In this document: positions 16,059 to 24,090 of the stretch, in pieces
Numbering within the stretch: the first letter of the stretch is position 1
Layout: the number at the start of each line of letters is the position of its first letter
Source: an uncultured euryarchaeote
GTDB taxonomy: Archaea > Thermoplasmatota > Poseidoniia > Poseidoniales > Poseidoniaceae
Assembly: GCA_937892945.1 (NCBI GenBank)
Contig: CALBIL010000038.1
Span: 130,102-168,050, forward strand
Direction of reading: 5' to 3'
DNA: 37,949 nt
Program-made: the position numbers and the translations under genes
The notes under the pieces: generated by a model
Told to the model about the DNA's origin: nothing
Database searches by the model: none
Seen by the model: the letters and a program-made list of their open reading frames with translations, nothing else

Positions 16059-16307
16059 ATGAAGACCCCAGACGGCTGGGAACTCATTGATGGCCGCCTA
16101 ATGGCAGAATATGAATTTGAAGATTTTGCGCTCGCAAAACAATTTATCGATGCCATTGCTGTTCTTTCCGAACAAGAAAACCATCACCCTGAACTTCACT
16201 TTGGATGGGGCTATGTCGTTGTAGAACTGTTCACACATACAGTTGAGGCCGTAACTCAGAAAGATTACGACCTTGCTCAAAAAATATCTCAAATGTCCTT
16301 GGAGTGA
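16059..16307 (+). CDS. Pterin-4a-carbinolamine dehydratase family protein
   Basis: 82 residues, slightly short for the family. Members dehydrate 4a-hydroxytetrahydropterins or act in molybdopterin-related or folate-related chemistry. The signature is clear: YEFEDFALAKQFIDAIAVLS, then ENHHPELHFGWGYVVVELF with the His-His-Pro active-site motif, THTVEAVTQKDYDLA with the conserved Thr-His, and a short final helix. It starts 4 nt after the unknown upstream gene and ends 4 nt before the ferredoxin start, so these three form an operon. No aromatic amino acid hydroxylase lies in the window, so a pterin-recycling partner is not evident. Confidence 0.9.
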   Translation: MKTPDGWELIDGRLMAEYEFEDFALAKQFIDAIAVLSEQENHHPELHFGWGYVVVELFTHTVEAVTQKDYDLAQKISQMSLE

Positions 16308-16311
16308 GAAC

Positions 16312-16650
16312 ATGCCAACCGACCCTAAAGGACGGACTACACCTGGCTATGAACGCCATGTGTTTGTGTGTGGCCATGAGCGCCCAGAGGGAGCGAGCCG
16401 TCCATCTTGCTCAAAAAGAGGCAGTTTAGATTTGATGCGACTGTTGAAAACCTCTGCAAAAGAAGCTGGAATCCCCAACGTCAGAGTTCAGAAGTCGGGA
16501 TGCCTCGATTTCTGTGAGTTTGGAACAACTTGCGTCGTCTACCCGGAAGGAGTTTGGTATTCGATTCCAGATGAAAATGCTATTCCGGATATTCTTGAAC
16601 ATCTCCGTTCAGGAACGGTAGCAGAAAAGCACCGCCTCAAACTTGAGTGA
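16312..16650 (+). CDS. Thioredoxin-like 2Fe-2S ferredoxin
   Basis: 112 residues with the (2Fe-2S) thioredoxin-like ferredoxin layout. The cluster ligands are probably Cys20 (VFVCGHERPEG), Cys33 (PSCSKRGS), Cys64 and Cys68 (KSGCLDFCEFG); a further Cys74 is nearby. The end VYPEGVWYSIPDENAIPDIL fits the family's closing beta strand and helix. It probably carries electrons for an unidentified oxidoreductase. GGAG lies 7 nt before ATG 16312; an upstream in-frame ATG at 16273 lies inside the dehydratase gene. The 3' end faces the convergent aIF2 beta gene with only 14 nt between. Confidence 0.88.
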   Translation: MPTDPKGRTTPGYERHVFVCGHERPEGASRPSCSKRGSLDLMRLLKTSAKEAGIPNVRVQKSGCLDFCEFGTTCVVYPEGVWYSIPDENAIPDILEHLRSGTVAEKHRLKLE

Positions 16651-16664
16651 GAACGTGAAGTGAA

Positions 16665-17081
16665 TCAAAGTTTTACTGGACGAGTCGCACCACAAGCCTG
16701 ACACTTGAGTAAAGTCGTACGGTCTTGCTTGACGAAATGCGTATCTGGAGCAGAACATTGGCTGCACTTAATGAAGGAATTCACGTAGTTAACAAGTGTT
16801 CTTTTGATTCTTTTTGGTGGAATACGTCCTTTGAATCGTGCACGAGGCCCATCACGTGAACCAGAGGTACCAAGTTCATTCAAGAGATACTGATAGACGT
16901 GATTATCATCTCGGTCCATCATTGAGACAACTTCGTTAAAGTTACGGAAAATTGTGTTTTGACCTTCGATAAGAATCTGGGGCTCAGGCAATCGCCATCG
17001 GGATCTCGAAGAGATTTCTTCAGGGATATTTTCCCGTGCTCTGTCGAGCAAGGACTCATAATCAAAGTCGCTCATAGACAT
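16665..17081 (-). CDS. Translation initiation factor aIF2, beta subunit
   Basis: 138 residues, the usual archaeal aIF2 beta size. With the alpha and gamma subunits it delivers initiator Met-tRNA to the small ribosomal subunit. The N-terminal helix (DYESLLDRARENIPE) binds gamma. The central alpha-beta domain includes NTIFRNFNEVVSMMDRDDNH and ends with GRIPPKRIKRTLVNYVNSFI. The C-terminal zinc ribbon uses Cys106, Cys109, Cys127 and Cys130 (CSQC and CQAC). ATG 17081 is taken as the start with an alternative at 17075. The gene is divergent from the HTH-phosphoribosyltransferase across about 110 nt. Confidence 0.96.
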   Translation of the reverse strand: MSMSDFDYESLLDRARENIPEEISSRSRWRLPEPQILIEGQNTIFRNFNEVVSMMDRDDNHVYQYLLNELGTSGSRDGPRARFKGRIPPKRIKRTLVNYVNSFIKCSQCSAPDTHFVKQDRTTLLKCQACGATRPVKL

Positions 17082-17193
17082 GGCCCTGTGTCGCTCTTTC
17101 TTGAAGCCTTTGGATGCAACACATCTCGGGGGCTCTACATCGTGAATGTACAAAGGGTTGATGAGTTAGTGTCCTTACCCCTGAACGAGTACA

Positions 17194-17778
17194 ATGGCAT
17201 TGAGTATTGAAGAACTACGAGCACAAGCATTTGGTTTGCGAAAGGAAGGGTTGAATTCCCAGCAAATCGCCGACGAGTTATCGCTTTCGCAAGATACCAT
17301 CTCTTGGCTTTTAGCAGAAGGAGAAACTGGAGAACGACCAACTGATGTTCGAATTGGTTGGAGAAGCATTGGCGTACGTCCAGAACGAATCGCTGCGATT
17401 GGCACAATAATGGCCGACATTGCTGATGAAGAACTCGGAGCAGCGGACATCGATACGATTGTTGGAATTTCAATCAATGGAATCAGTTTTGCTCATGAAG
17501 TTGCTCGCTGCTTGGGCTCCGAATATACCATCTATCGCAACGTTGAAGGTGATGATGGCCATGGAGTCCTTTCAAGTAAGTACGGTCAAGTCTCTGGCAA
17601 GAAAGTTGTCATCATTGATGATGTCATGTCCTCTGGAACTACATTGAGCAAGACCATCGGTTCGATTCGAACTGCTGGTGGGGATGTTGGCTTAGTCATC
17701 GTCTTAGTGAACAAAACCACTCGGAATGAAATCGACGGAGTGCCGCTACGCGGTATGATTCGAGCCGTTCCTGTCTGA
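17194..17778 (+). CDS. HTH-phosphoribosyltransferase regulator (GfcR/PyrE-like)
   Basis: 194 residues in two parts. Residues about 4-42 form a helix-turn-helix (GLNSQQIADELSLSQDTISW). Residues about 60-190 are a type I phosphoribosyltransferase fold with VVIIDDVMSSGTTL (about 138-151), the PRPP-binding loop. This architecture matches archaeal orotate-phosphoribosyltransferase-like proteins, one of which, GfcR of haloarchaea, is a transcriptional regulator of sugar catabolism. A regulator is therefore more likely than a plain pyrimidine enzyme, but the ligand is unknown. The stop overlaps the ribosome-binding region of lysS, which starts 9 nt later, so both are on one transcript. Confidence 0.88.
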   Translation: MALSIEELRAQAFGLRKEGLNSQQIADELSLSQDTISWLLAEGETGERPTDVRIGWRSIGVRPERIAAIGTIMADIADEELGAADIDTIVGISINGISFAHEVARCLGSEYTIYRNVEGDDGHGVLSSKYGQVSGKKVVIIDDVMSSGTTLSKTIGSIRTAGGDVGLVIVLVNKTTRNEIDGVPLRGMIRAVPV

Positions 17779-17787
17779 GGTGAACTC

Positions 17788-19395
17788 ATGCACTGGGCAG
17801 ATGTTGCAGCACAAGCGCTCGCTCACAAGAGCGATACGCATGTCGTATCAACAGGAATCACGCCGAGCGGAGAATTCCACATTGGGCATCTTCGTGAAAT
17901 TCTCACTGGAGATATGATCGCTCGTGCAGCAAAAGATGCTGGACTTGCTGTTGACTTTGTATTCATTATTGACAGTGCTGACCCTTTGCGAAAAGTCTAT
18001 GATTTCCTTGGACCTGAATACGAACAGTTTGTTGGAAATCAATTGGGAGCGATTCCAGCACCTAAAGAAGATGGAAATCCCGATTGGGAACGGTTCCAAA
18101 ATGAAGGGTGGACCTATGCGAATCACTTCCTCGAACCCTTCCTCAAGGCACTTGAAGCAATTGGTGTTCGCCCACGACTCATCGACAACCTCGAATCCTA
18201 TAGAAGCGGCCGCTTCGCTGAACTTTCAAAAAAAGCATGTGACCGTGCTGATGACATACGTGAGGCCATCGAGCGTATATCTGGTCGTGAATTACCCGAT
18301 GGTTGGTTCCCGTGGAGCCCGTTAAATTCTCGTGGAGGACTTGACAAAGTCCGAGTCACAGGATATGAGTATCCACTTGTTCATTGGGAAGATGAGTACG
18401 GCGAGTCGGGTTCATCAGATATTACCAAAGGTGAAGGGAAATTGCCTTGGCGAATCGATTGGCCTGCGAAATGGGGGTGGATTGGCGTGACATGTGAAGC
18501 ATTTGGCAAAGACCATGGCGCTGCGGGAGGCTCCTATTCAACTGGCCGAGAAATCGTGAAAATACTTGGCCATGAACCACCCCACCCATTGGTCTATGAG
18601 TGGATCAGTCTCAAGGGCCAAGGTGCAATGTCTTCATCAGCTGGCAATACCATCGGTCCAATCGAAGCATTGCGATTGGTACCCCCTGAAATTTTACGAC
18701 TCTTGGTTGCGAAATCAAAACCCAATAAAGCAATTGAATTCGACACAGGAATGGGTCTGGTTACTTTGGCTGATGAATTTGAACGGCTTGCTGCAAGAGA
18801 CTTCCAACAGGAATTAGCGAATGAAGAACTTAGTCGAAGACAAAAGGTGCAAGTTGAAGATGCTGCAGGAGCCATGAAAATGGCAACAGTCGTATCTGGC
18901 CAACGTATTGAAGCAACTGCTGTGACTTTTCGCCATCTTGCATTACTGGCTCAAACCAAGAAAAACGATTCTGATGTATGGACCAGTCTTCAAGCATCTG
19001 GTGCACTCGAGAACATCACGCCACAATTACAAGACCGGCTCAACCGTATGCGTTATTGGATACAATCGAACCATTTTCCTGATGAGATGCGTATCAATAT
19101 TTTGACTCAACCAAACACCGCTATGCTCGAAGCACTTGATGAAACAGAGCGCCGAATCATGCATTCATTGGTTGTCGCGTTGAACGCATGTGAATGGAAT
19201 GCAGAAGCAATTGGTGCCTCCATCCCTCAGTCAGCAAAAGATCTTGATGAATCTCCTCGAAGCGCCTTCAAAGTGGCCTATGCAGGCTTGATGGGTACGG
19301 AAAAAGGACCTCGTTTAGCACCGATTCTTGCTGAAATGGACCGAGATGAAATTCTTCATTTGCTGGATGCGTGCGTTCACGCCCTCGGAAACTGA
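17788..19395 (+). CDS. lysS: Lysyl-tRNA synthetase, class I
   Basis: 535 residues. It charges tRNA-Lys and is the class I form typical of many archaea, unrelated to the bacterial and eukaryotic class II enzyme. ITPSGEFHIGHLREI carries the HIGH signature. WGWIGVTCEAFGKDHGAAGGS and STGREI are characteristic of the class I fold. The second signature reads GAMSSSAGNTI, with Ala at both positions where many class I synthetases carry Lys. The C-terminal helical anticodon-binding domain follows. GAGGTG about 6 nt before ATG 17788 sets the start and overlaps the upstream regulator's stop. The next gene starts 87 nt downstream. Confidence 0.95.
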   Translation: MHWADVAAQALAHKSDTHVVSTGITPSGEFHIGHLREILTGDMIARAAKDAGLAVDFVFIIDSADPLRKVYDFLGPEYEQFVGNQLGAIPAPKEDGNPDWERFQNEGWTYANHFLEPFLKALEAIGVRPRLIDNLESYRSGRFAELSKKACDRADDIREAIERISGRELPDGWFPWSPLNSRGGLDKVRVTGYEYPLVHWEDEYGESGSSDITKGEGKLPWRIDWPAKWGWIGVTCEAFGKDHGAAGGSYSTGREIVKILGHEPPHPLVYEWISLKGQGAMSSSAGNTIGPIEALRLVPPEILRLLVAKSKPNKAIEFDTGMGLVTLADEFERLAARDFQQELANEELSRRQKVQVEDAAGAMKMATVVSGQRIEATAVTFRHLALLAQTKKNDSDVWTSLQASGALENITPQLQDRLNRMRYWIQSNHFPDEMRINILTQPNTAMLEALDETERRIMHSLVVALNACEWNAEAIGASIPQSAKDLDESPRSAFKVAYAGLMGTEKGPRLAPILAEMDRDEILHLLDACVHALGN

Positions 19396-19482
19396 TTGGT
19401 TTCTCTCATTTGGAGTTCTTTCGAGTCTTTTTTGCTCTTGCCGACCGTCACACTTGAAAAGTGGTGGGCAACATTGCCCTCT

Positions 19483-20745
19483 ATGGCGGGAGTCTACTGT
19501 CCAACTTGTGAAGCAGGTGTTGAAGCCGCAGCCAAGTTTTGCCTCTCTTGCGGGCATGACTTAACTGGCCAAGGACCGATTACTGCCACAGGTCATGATT
19601 TGAATCAACTGAAAGAAGTTATTCGTATTCGAGATGACATGACGATGGCAGAGAAATTCGATATGATTGCCAAAATCGAAGATGGTGCAAATCCAATTGT
19701 ATTAGGAATCGCTGCTCCAGCCGAAGGTGAAGAAGTCGACCTCTCCGGTGCCTTTTCAGTTGAAACTACCGGAAGTACATCCAGTTCTGTTTTTGCAAAC
19801 CATGAATGGGGTAAATCACCTGCAGCCAATGCAGCAGTTCGCGCTGTTGTTCGTGGAACAAATGGATGGGATTTAATTCAAGCCGGAAAATTAGATCTCA
19901 AGGAAGGTTTGTTTCGAGAAGCAATGGATAACGGAATGGAAGCATCGACTCACATTCACGACGTTGCAAGTGGTGAACACGAAGGTATCGACCCTGAATC
20001 GATGCGGGACATACCGGTTCTCAAACCTCCAAAGCGAAGTTTCTGCCCGAAGTGTGGCTCAGACATTCACGCTAACACTATGCTCCAATGGCGCAAGTGG
20101 CGAGATTCTTCGGGTGAAGTTGTTTCGATGCAACTCGAAGCTTCAATGGAAACTTCACTCATACAAGTTGCAGCACACTACATCAATGTCATGCAGGCTA
20201 TGCAAGATGAACGAGACGACGCACTCAACAAGCTTGCAAATGGAGACCCTGCTAGTGTCGAAGAAAAGCTACGCTCTAAACTGGAAAAGAGCATTCGAAG
20301 TGAGATTGAAAAAGAGATACGAGCTGAACTTGAAGAAGAATTCAAAGGACGCTCGGTTTCAAGTTCATCCTCTAAACCAAAAGAAAACAAAGCAAAGAGT
20401 TCAGCAACTTCCACAAAAGCAGCAGCTAACAAAGCAGCAGCAGGCACTCAAAAGAAGAAATCCAGCGGCATGTTCGGTTCAAAGAAAATTAAGCGAACCT
20501 ATGAGGGTGAACCCGGTGGAAAAGCCGATTGGTTCCTTAAAGAGGCCCTTGATACAATCTATGACCCTCATGGCACTGGTAAAGCAGTCAAAGGTACAAC
20601 GATTCTAGCCCGTTCCTCAACAGGAAATGTTCGAGTACGAGATGTTGTAAAGATTTATGATGTTGAAGGCGAAGAAGGCATCAGTGAATTGGCATGGACA
20701 AGCCCACTTACAAAGTATATCATCGAAGCATACAGTGCTTGTTGA
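19483..20745 (+). CDS. Zinc-ribbon / coiled-coil protein of unknown function
   Basis: 420 residues, not recognised. Residues 6-23 form a small zinc ribbon (CPTC and CLSC). A second CPKC near residue 190 (RSFCPKCGSD) lacks a partner pair. A charged coiled coil spans about 258-290 (KLEKSIRSEIEKEIRAELEE), followed by a Ser/Lys/Ala-rich low-complexity linker to about 330. The final 90 residues look globular (PGGKADWFLKEALDTIYDPH). No membrane span. The ATG at 19483 is chosen because the ribbon starts there; in-frame sequence back to 19396 overlaps no gene but is not protein-like. No ribosome-binding site is seen. The stop meets the carB stop at TGATCA. Confidence 0.8.
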   Translation: MAGVYCPTCEAGVEAAAKFCLSCGHDLTGQGPITATGHDLNQLKEVIRIRDDMTMAEKFDMIAKIEDGANPIVLGIAAPAEGEEVDLSGAFSVETTGSTSSSVFANHEWGKSPAANAAVRAVVRGTNGWDLIQAGKLDLKEGLFREAMDNGMEASTHIHDVASGEHEGIDPESMRDIPVLKPPKRSFCPKCGSDIHANTMLQWRKWRDSSGEVVSMQLEASMETSLIQVAAHYINVMQAMQDERDDALNKLANGDPASVEEKLRSKLEKSIRSEIEKEIRAELEEEFKGRSVSSSSSKPKENKAKSSATSTKAAANKAAAGTQKKKSSGMFGSKKIKRTYEGEPGGKADWFLKEALDTIYDPHGTGKAVKGTTILARSSTGNVRVRDVVKIYDVEGEEGISELAWTSPLTKYIIEAYSAC

Positions 20746-23700
20746 TCAGTAATGCACAGTCAACTTTCGTGGTTCGAGTGGTCCACTTAGTTTCGCTTTA
20801 CTTGCAGCAACTTCCATTTTAGCACCACGTAAAGTCGTGACAAACGGTATATTCAACTCTACAGCCAAACGGCGCATCATGTTTCCATCTCGAACGGCCC
20901 CTCCAGAGATTGTTGGGACATTGACGATGAACGAGACTTCACCTTGCCGCATAAGATCCAATGCATCTGGGTGATTTTTATCAGCGATGCGATAGGCAAC
21001 ACTTGCTGGAACCCCTGCCTCTCGGAGGGCGTCGCATGTACCTGGTGTAGCATAAAGTGTGAATCCAATTTCAGCGAGTTCACGCGCTATGGGGATAAGT
21101 GACTTCTTGTCTTCATCACGCACAGTAAGGTAGGCACCTCCAGATGTTGCGACTGGCACCTCAGTTGCTAATCTCGCTTTGAGGTAAGCCTTGTCAGCAG
21201 AAACATCAGACCCATACACTTCGCCAGTAGATTTCATTTCAGGACCTGGCGCTGGGTCAAGACCTCGAAGTTTGATAAAGGGGAACACCGGTGCTTTCAC
21301 ACAGACTTGCCCAGAGGTTCTGCGTGGGATTTCTTGCTTCGACAGAGGGATTCCGATCGTGATGTTTGCTGCAATCCGTGCCATTGGAAGGCCGGTGGCT
21401 TTGGCCACAAATGGTACAGTACGTGATGAACGTGGGTTCACTTCAAGCACATACAAATCATCACCCTGAAGTGCGAATTGTATGTTATAACAACCTCGAA
21501 TGTTAAGACCGAGTCCGATGATTTTGGTTTGCTCGGCAATCTTATCCAGCATGGCTGCTGAAATATTCTGAGCTGGTATGAAACACGTCGAATCACCGGA
21601 ATGAATTCCGGCTTCCTCAAGATGCTCCATAATCGCCCCAATCAAGACATCCTCGCCATCACAAGCAGCATCAACATCGATTTCAGTAGCATGCCCTAGG
21701 TATTCATCAACCAAGAGTGGTTTATCAGGAGCGAGATAGGCTTCAGTAAGATACGCATCGAGTTGTTGTTGATTTGAAAGAATCTCCATGCCACGACCAC
21801 CGAGAACATAGGACGGGCGAATCAGCACTGGGAACCCGATTGCCATGGCTGCATTACGCACATCTTCTGTACTTGTACCAGTCATCCCATTCGGCATACG
21901 TAGCCCGGCCCGTTTTGCAAATGCTTCAAACCGTTCTCTGTCACTTGCTTCATCAACTGCATCACATGATGTTCCCATAATCGCCAAGTTCAATCCAAGA
22001 GGTGCAAGAACTGGAAGACGTTCACTCAACGGTAAGGCCAAATTAATCGCAGTTTGGCCTCCAAACTGTAAGAGAATCCCATGTGCTTGTTCTCTGAGAA
22101 GGATTTCTGAAACACATTCAAGCGTTAAGGGGTCGAAATATAATCGGTCCGAAGTATCGAAGTCGGTTGAAACCGTTTCCGGATTATTGTTGATCAGAAT
22201 AGCATCCTTTCCGGCTGCACGTATTGCTTTGACAGCATGGACACAGCCATAATCAAATTCAATCCCTTGACCAATTCGGATTGGTCCACTTCCAACAGTG
22301 ACAAGCCGTTCCTTTGTACGTTTATCGAGGCCAGGAAGAGAATCTACACCCTTCGCATCATCCAATTCATAGGTTGAGTAATAATATGGCGTTTCCGCAG
22401 CAAATTCTGCAGCACATGAATCAACCATTCGGAATCGTGGATGTAAAGCGAGTGCGTGACGGCGGCGCATGACGGCAACTTCATTTCTACCGGCAGGTAA
22501 AGAGCGGGGACCCGTTGATGGAAAACCTGCTAACGCATCGGCAATGTGTTCGTCAGAAAAACCGTGACTCTTCCACGAACGAAGTTGTTCACGATTCAAT
22601 TCTGCTGGGAGAGCGGAAGTGTCAGTAATTTCCTTTTCAATGTGTGCAATGTGTTCAAAACGATACAAAAACCACCGTGTAATGCGAGTGATTTCATGAA
22701 CTTTTTCTACACTCCAACCTCTGCGGAATGCTTCAATCAATGCACCCATTCTTCGGTCGGTTGCAACCCGGCACCATTCAACAAGCGTAGAATCCGGCAA
22801 AGCGGTCATGGCACGTTCAGCCATACCTTCTCCCTCAGATTCATCGGCTCGAGTCAATGGACGAGGGTGAGCATACCCTTGTTCCAAAGAAGCCCAAGCT
22901 TTGAGGAAAGCCTCTTCAAAATTTCTTCCAATAGCCATAACCTCTCCTGTTGACTTCATCGAAGTACCAAGAGTACGGTCTGCCGTTCGGAATTTGTCAA
23001 ATGGCCATCGGGGGATTTTAACCACACAGTAATCAAGGGTAGGTTCGAATGCTGCAGTCGTACCTTTGCCAGTAATTGGGTTTGGCAATTCATCCAGCGT
23101 ATACCCAACCGCAATTTTTGCAGCCATACGAGCGATTGGATATCCTGTGGCCTTACTTGCAAGTGCAGAGGAACGTGAAACACGTGGATTGACTTCGATT
23201 ACCCGTGTTTCCCCTGTTGATTGGTTGTATGCAAATTGAACGTTACATCCACCTTTAATATTCAGTTCCCGAATCAAGGCAAGTGCTTGATTGCGTAGAA
23301 TTTGATGGTCAGCATCTGAAAAGGATTGCAAGGGTGCAACAACCGTTGATTCACCGGTGTGGACGCCCATCGGGTCGATATTTTCCATGGTACAAACAAT
23401 GGTTGCATTATCTGCACCGTCACGCATGACTTCATACTCCAATTCTTGCCATCCAAGAATTGATTCCTCAATCAGAACTTGATTGATACGAGAGTTACGC
23501 AATCCAAGTGAAGCAATTTCTACTAACTGCCCCATATCCCATGCCGTTCCGCCACCAAGTCCACCGAGTGTAAAAGCAGGACGAATAAGAATGGGCCAAG
23601 TCCCGATTGTCTCAGCAGCAGCAATCACTCCATCCATTGTGTTACACGCAATCGCATTTGAAATTGGCAGATGAATGGATTTACAAACTTGATTGAATAA

Positions 23701-24090
23701 TTCACGGTCTTCTGCTTTATCAATCGCATCCAAGTCTGAACCGATCAATTCCACACCAAGGCGTTCGAGTGAACCATCATGAGCGAGTTCACTGGCGATA
23801 TTGAGAGCTGTTTGTCCGCCCATGCCCGCCAATAAGGCACAAGGCCGTTCAATTTCTAAAATACGACGGACCGTATCAGGGAGTAGGGGTTCAATGTAGA
23901 CTTTGTCGGCCATTTCGGGATCGTTTTGAATCGTTGCCGGATTGGAATTAACCAAGATTACTTCGTAGCCATCTTCCCTTAATGCACGAACTGCTTGGCT
24001 TCCGGAAAAATCAAACTCTGCAGCCTGTCCGATTTTAATTGGACCACTTCCCAGAACAAGGATCGTCTTGAGGTCGTCGCGTCGTGGCAT
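20746..24090 (-). CDS. carB: Carbamoyl-phosphate synthase, large subunit
   Basis: 1114 residues, full length. It makes carbamoyl phosphate from bicarbonate, ammonia and two ATP for pyrimidine and arginine synthesis; CarA supplies ammonia from glutamine. The two homologous ATP-grasp halves each open with a near-identical loop, LVLGSGPIKIGQAAEFDFSG at the N-terminus and VGSGPIRIGQGIEFDYG at mid-protein, and each has GGLGGG or GGRGME style glycine loops. The C-terminal allosteric MGS-like domain ends the protein. ATG 24090 shares its A with the carA TGA stop, so translation is coupled. The 3' end abuts the zinc-ribbon gene stop. Confidence 0.98.
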   Translation of the reverse strand: MPRRDDLKTILVLGSGPIKIGQAAEFDFSGSQAVRALREDGYEVILVNSNPATIQNDPEMADKVYIEPLLPDTVRRILEIERPCALLAGMGGQTALNIASELAHDGSLERLGVELIGSDLDAIDKAEDRELFNQVCKSIHLPISNAIACNTMDGVIAAAETIGTWPILIRPAFTLGGLGGGTAWDMGQLVEIASLGLRNSRINQVLIEESILGWQELEYEVMRDGADNATIVCTMENIDPMGVHTGESTVVAPLQSFSDADHQILRNQALALIRELNIKGGCNVQFAYNQSTGETRVIEVNPRVSRSSALASKATGYPIARMAAKIAVGYTLDELPNPITGKGTTAAFEPTLDYCVVKIPRWPFDKFRTADRTLGTSMKSTGEVMAIGRNFEEAFLKAWASLEQGYAHPRPLTRADESEGEGMAERAMTALPDSTLVEWCRVATDRRMGALIEAFRRGWSVEKVHEITRITRWFLYRFEHIAHIEKEITDTSALPAELNREQLRSWKSHGFSDEHIADALAGFPSTGPRSLPAGRNEVAVMRRRHALALHPRFRMVDSCAAEFAAETPYYYSTYELDDAKGVDSLPGLDKRTKERLVTVGSGPIRIGQGIEFDYGCVHAVKAIRAAGKDAILINNNPETVSTDFDTSDRLYFDPLTLECVSEILLREQAHGILLQFGGQTAINLALPLSERLPVLAPLGLNLAIMGTSCDAVDEASDRERFEAFAKRAGLRMPNGMTGTSTEDVRNAAMAIGFPVLIRPSYVLGGRGMEILSNQQQLDAYLTEAYLAPDKPLLVDEYLGHATEIDVDAACDGEDVLIGAIMEHLEEAGIHSGDSTCFIPAQNISAAMLDKIAEQTKIIGLGLNIRGCYNIQFALQGDDLYVLEVNPRSSRTVPFVAKATGLPMARIAANITIGIPLSKQEIPRRTSGQVCVKAPVFPFIKLRGLDPAPGPEMKSTGEVYGSDVSADKAYLKARLATEVPVATSGGAYLTVRDEDKKSLIPIARELAEIGFTLYATPGTCDALREAGVPASVAYRIADKNHPDALDLMRQGEVSFIVNVPTISGGAVRDGNMMRRLAVELNIPFVTTLRGAKMEVAASKAKLSGPLEPRKLTVHY

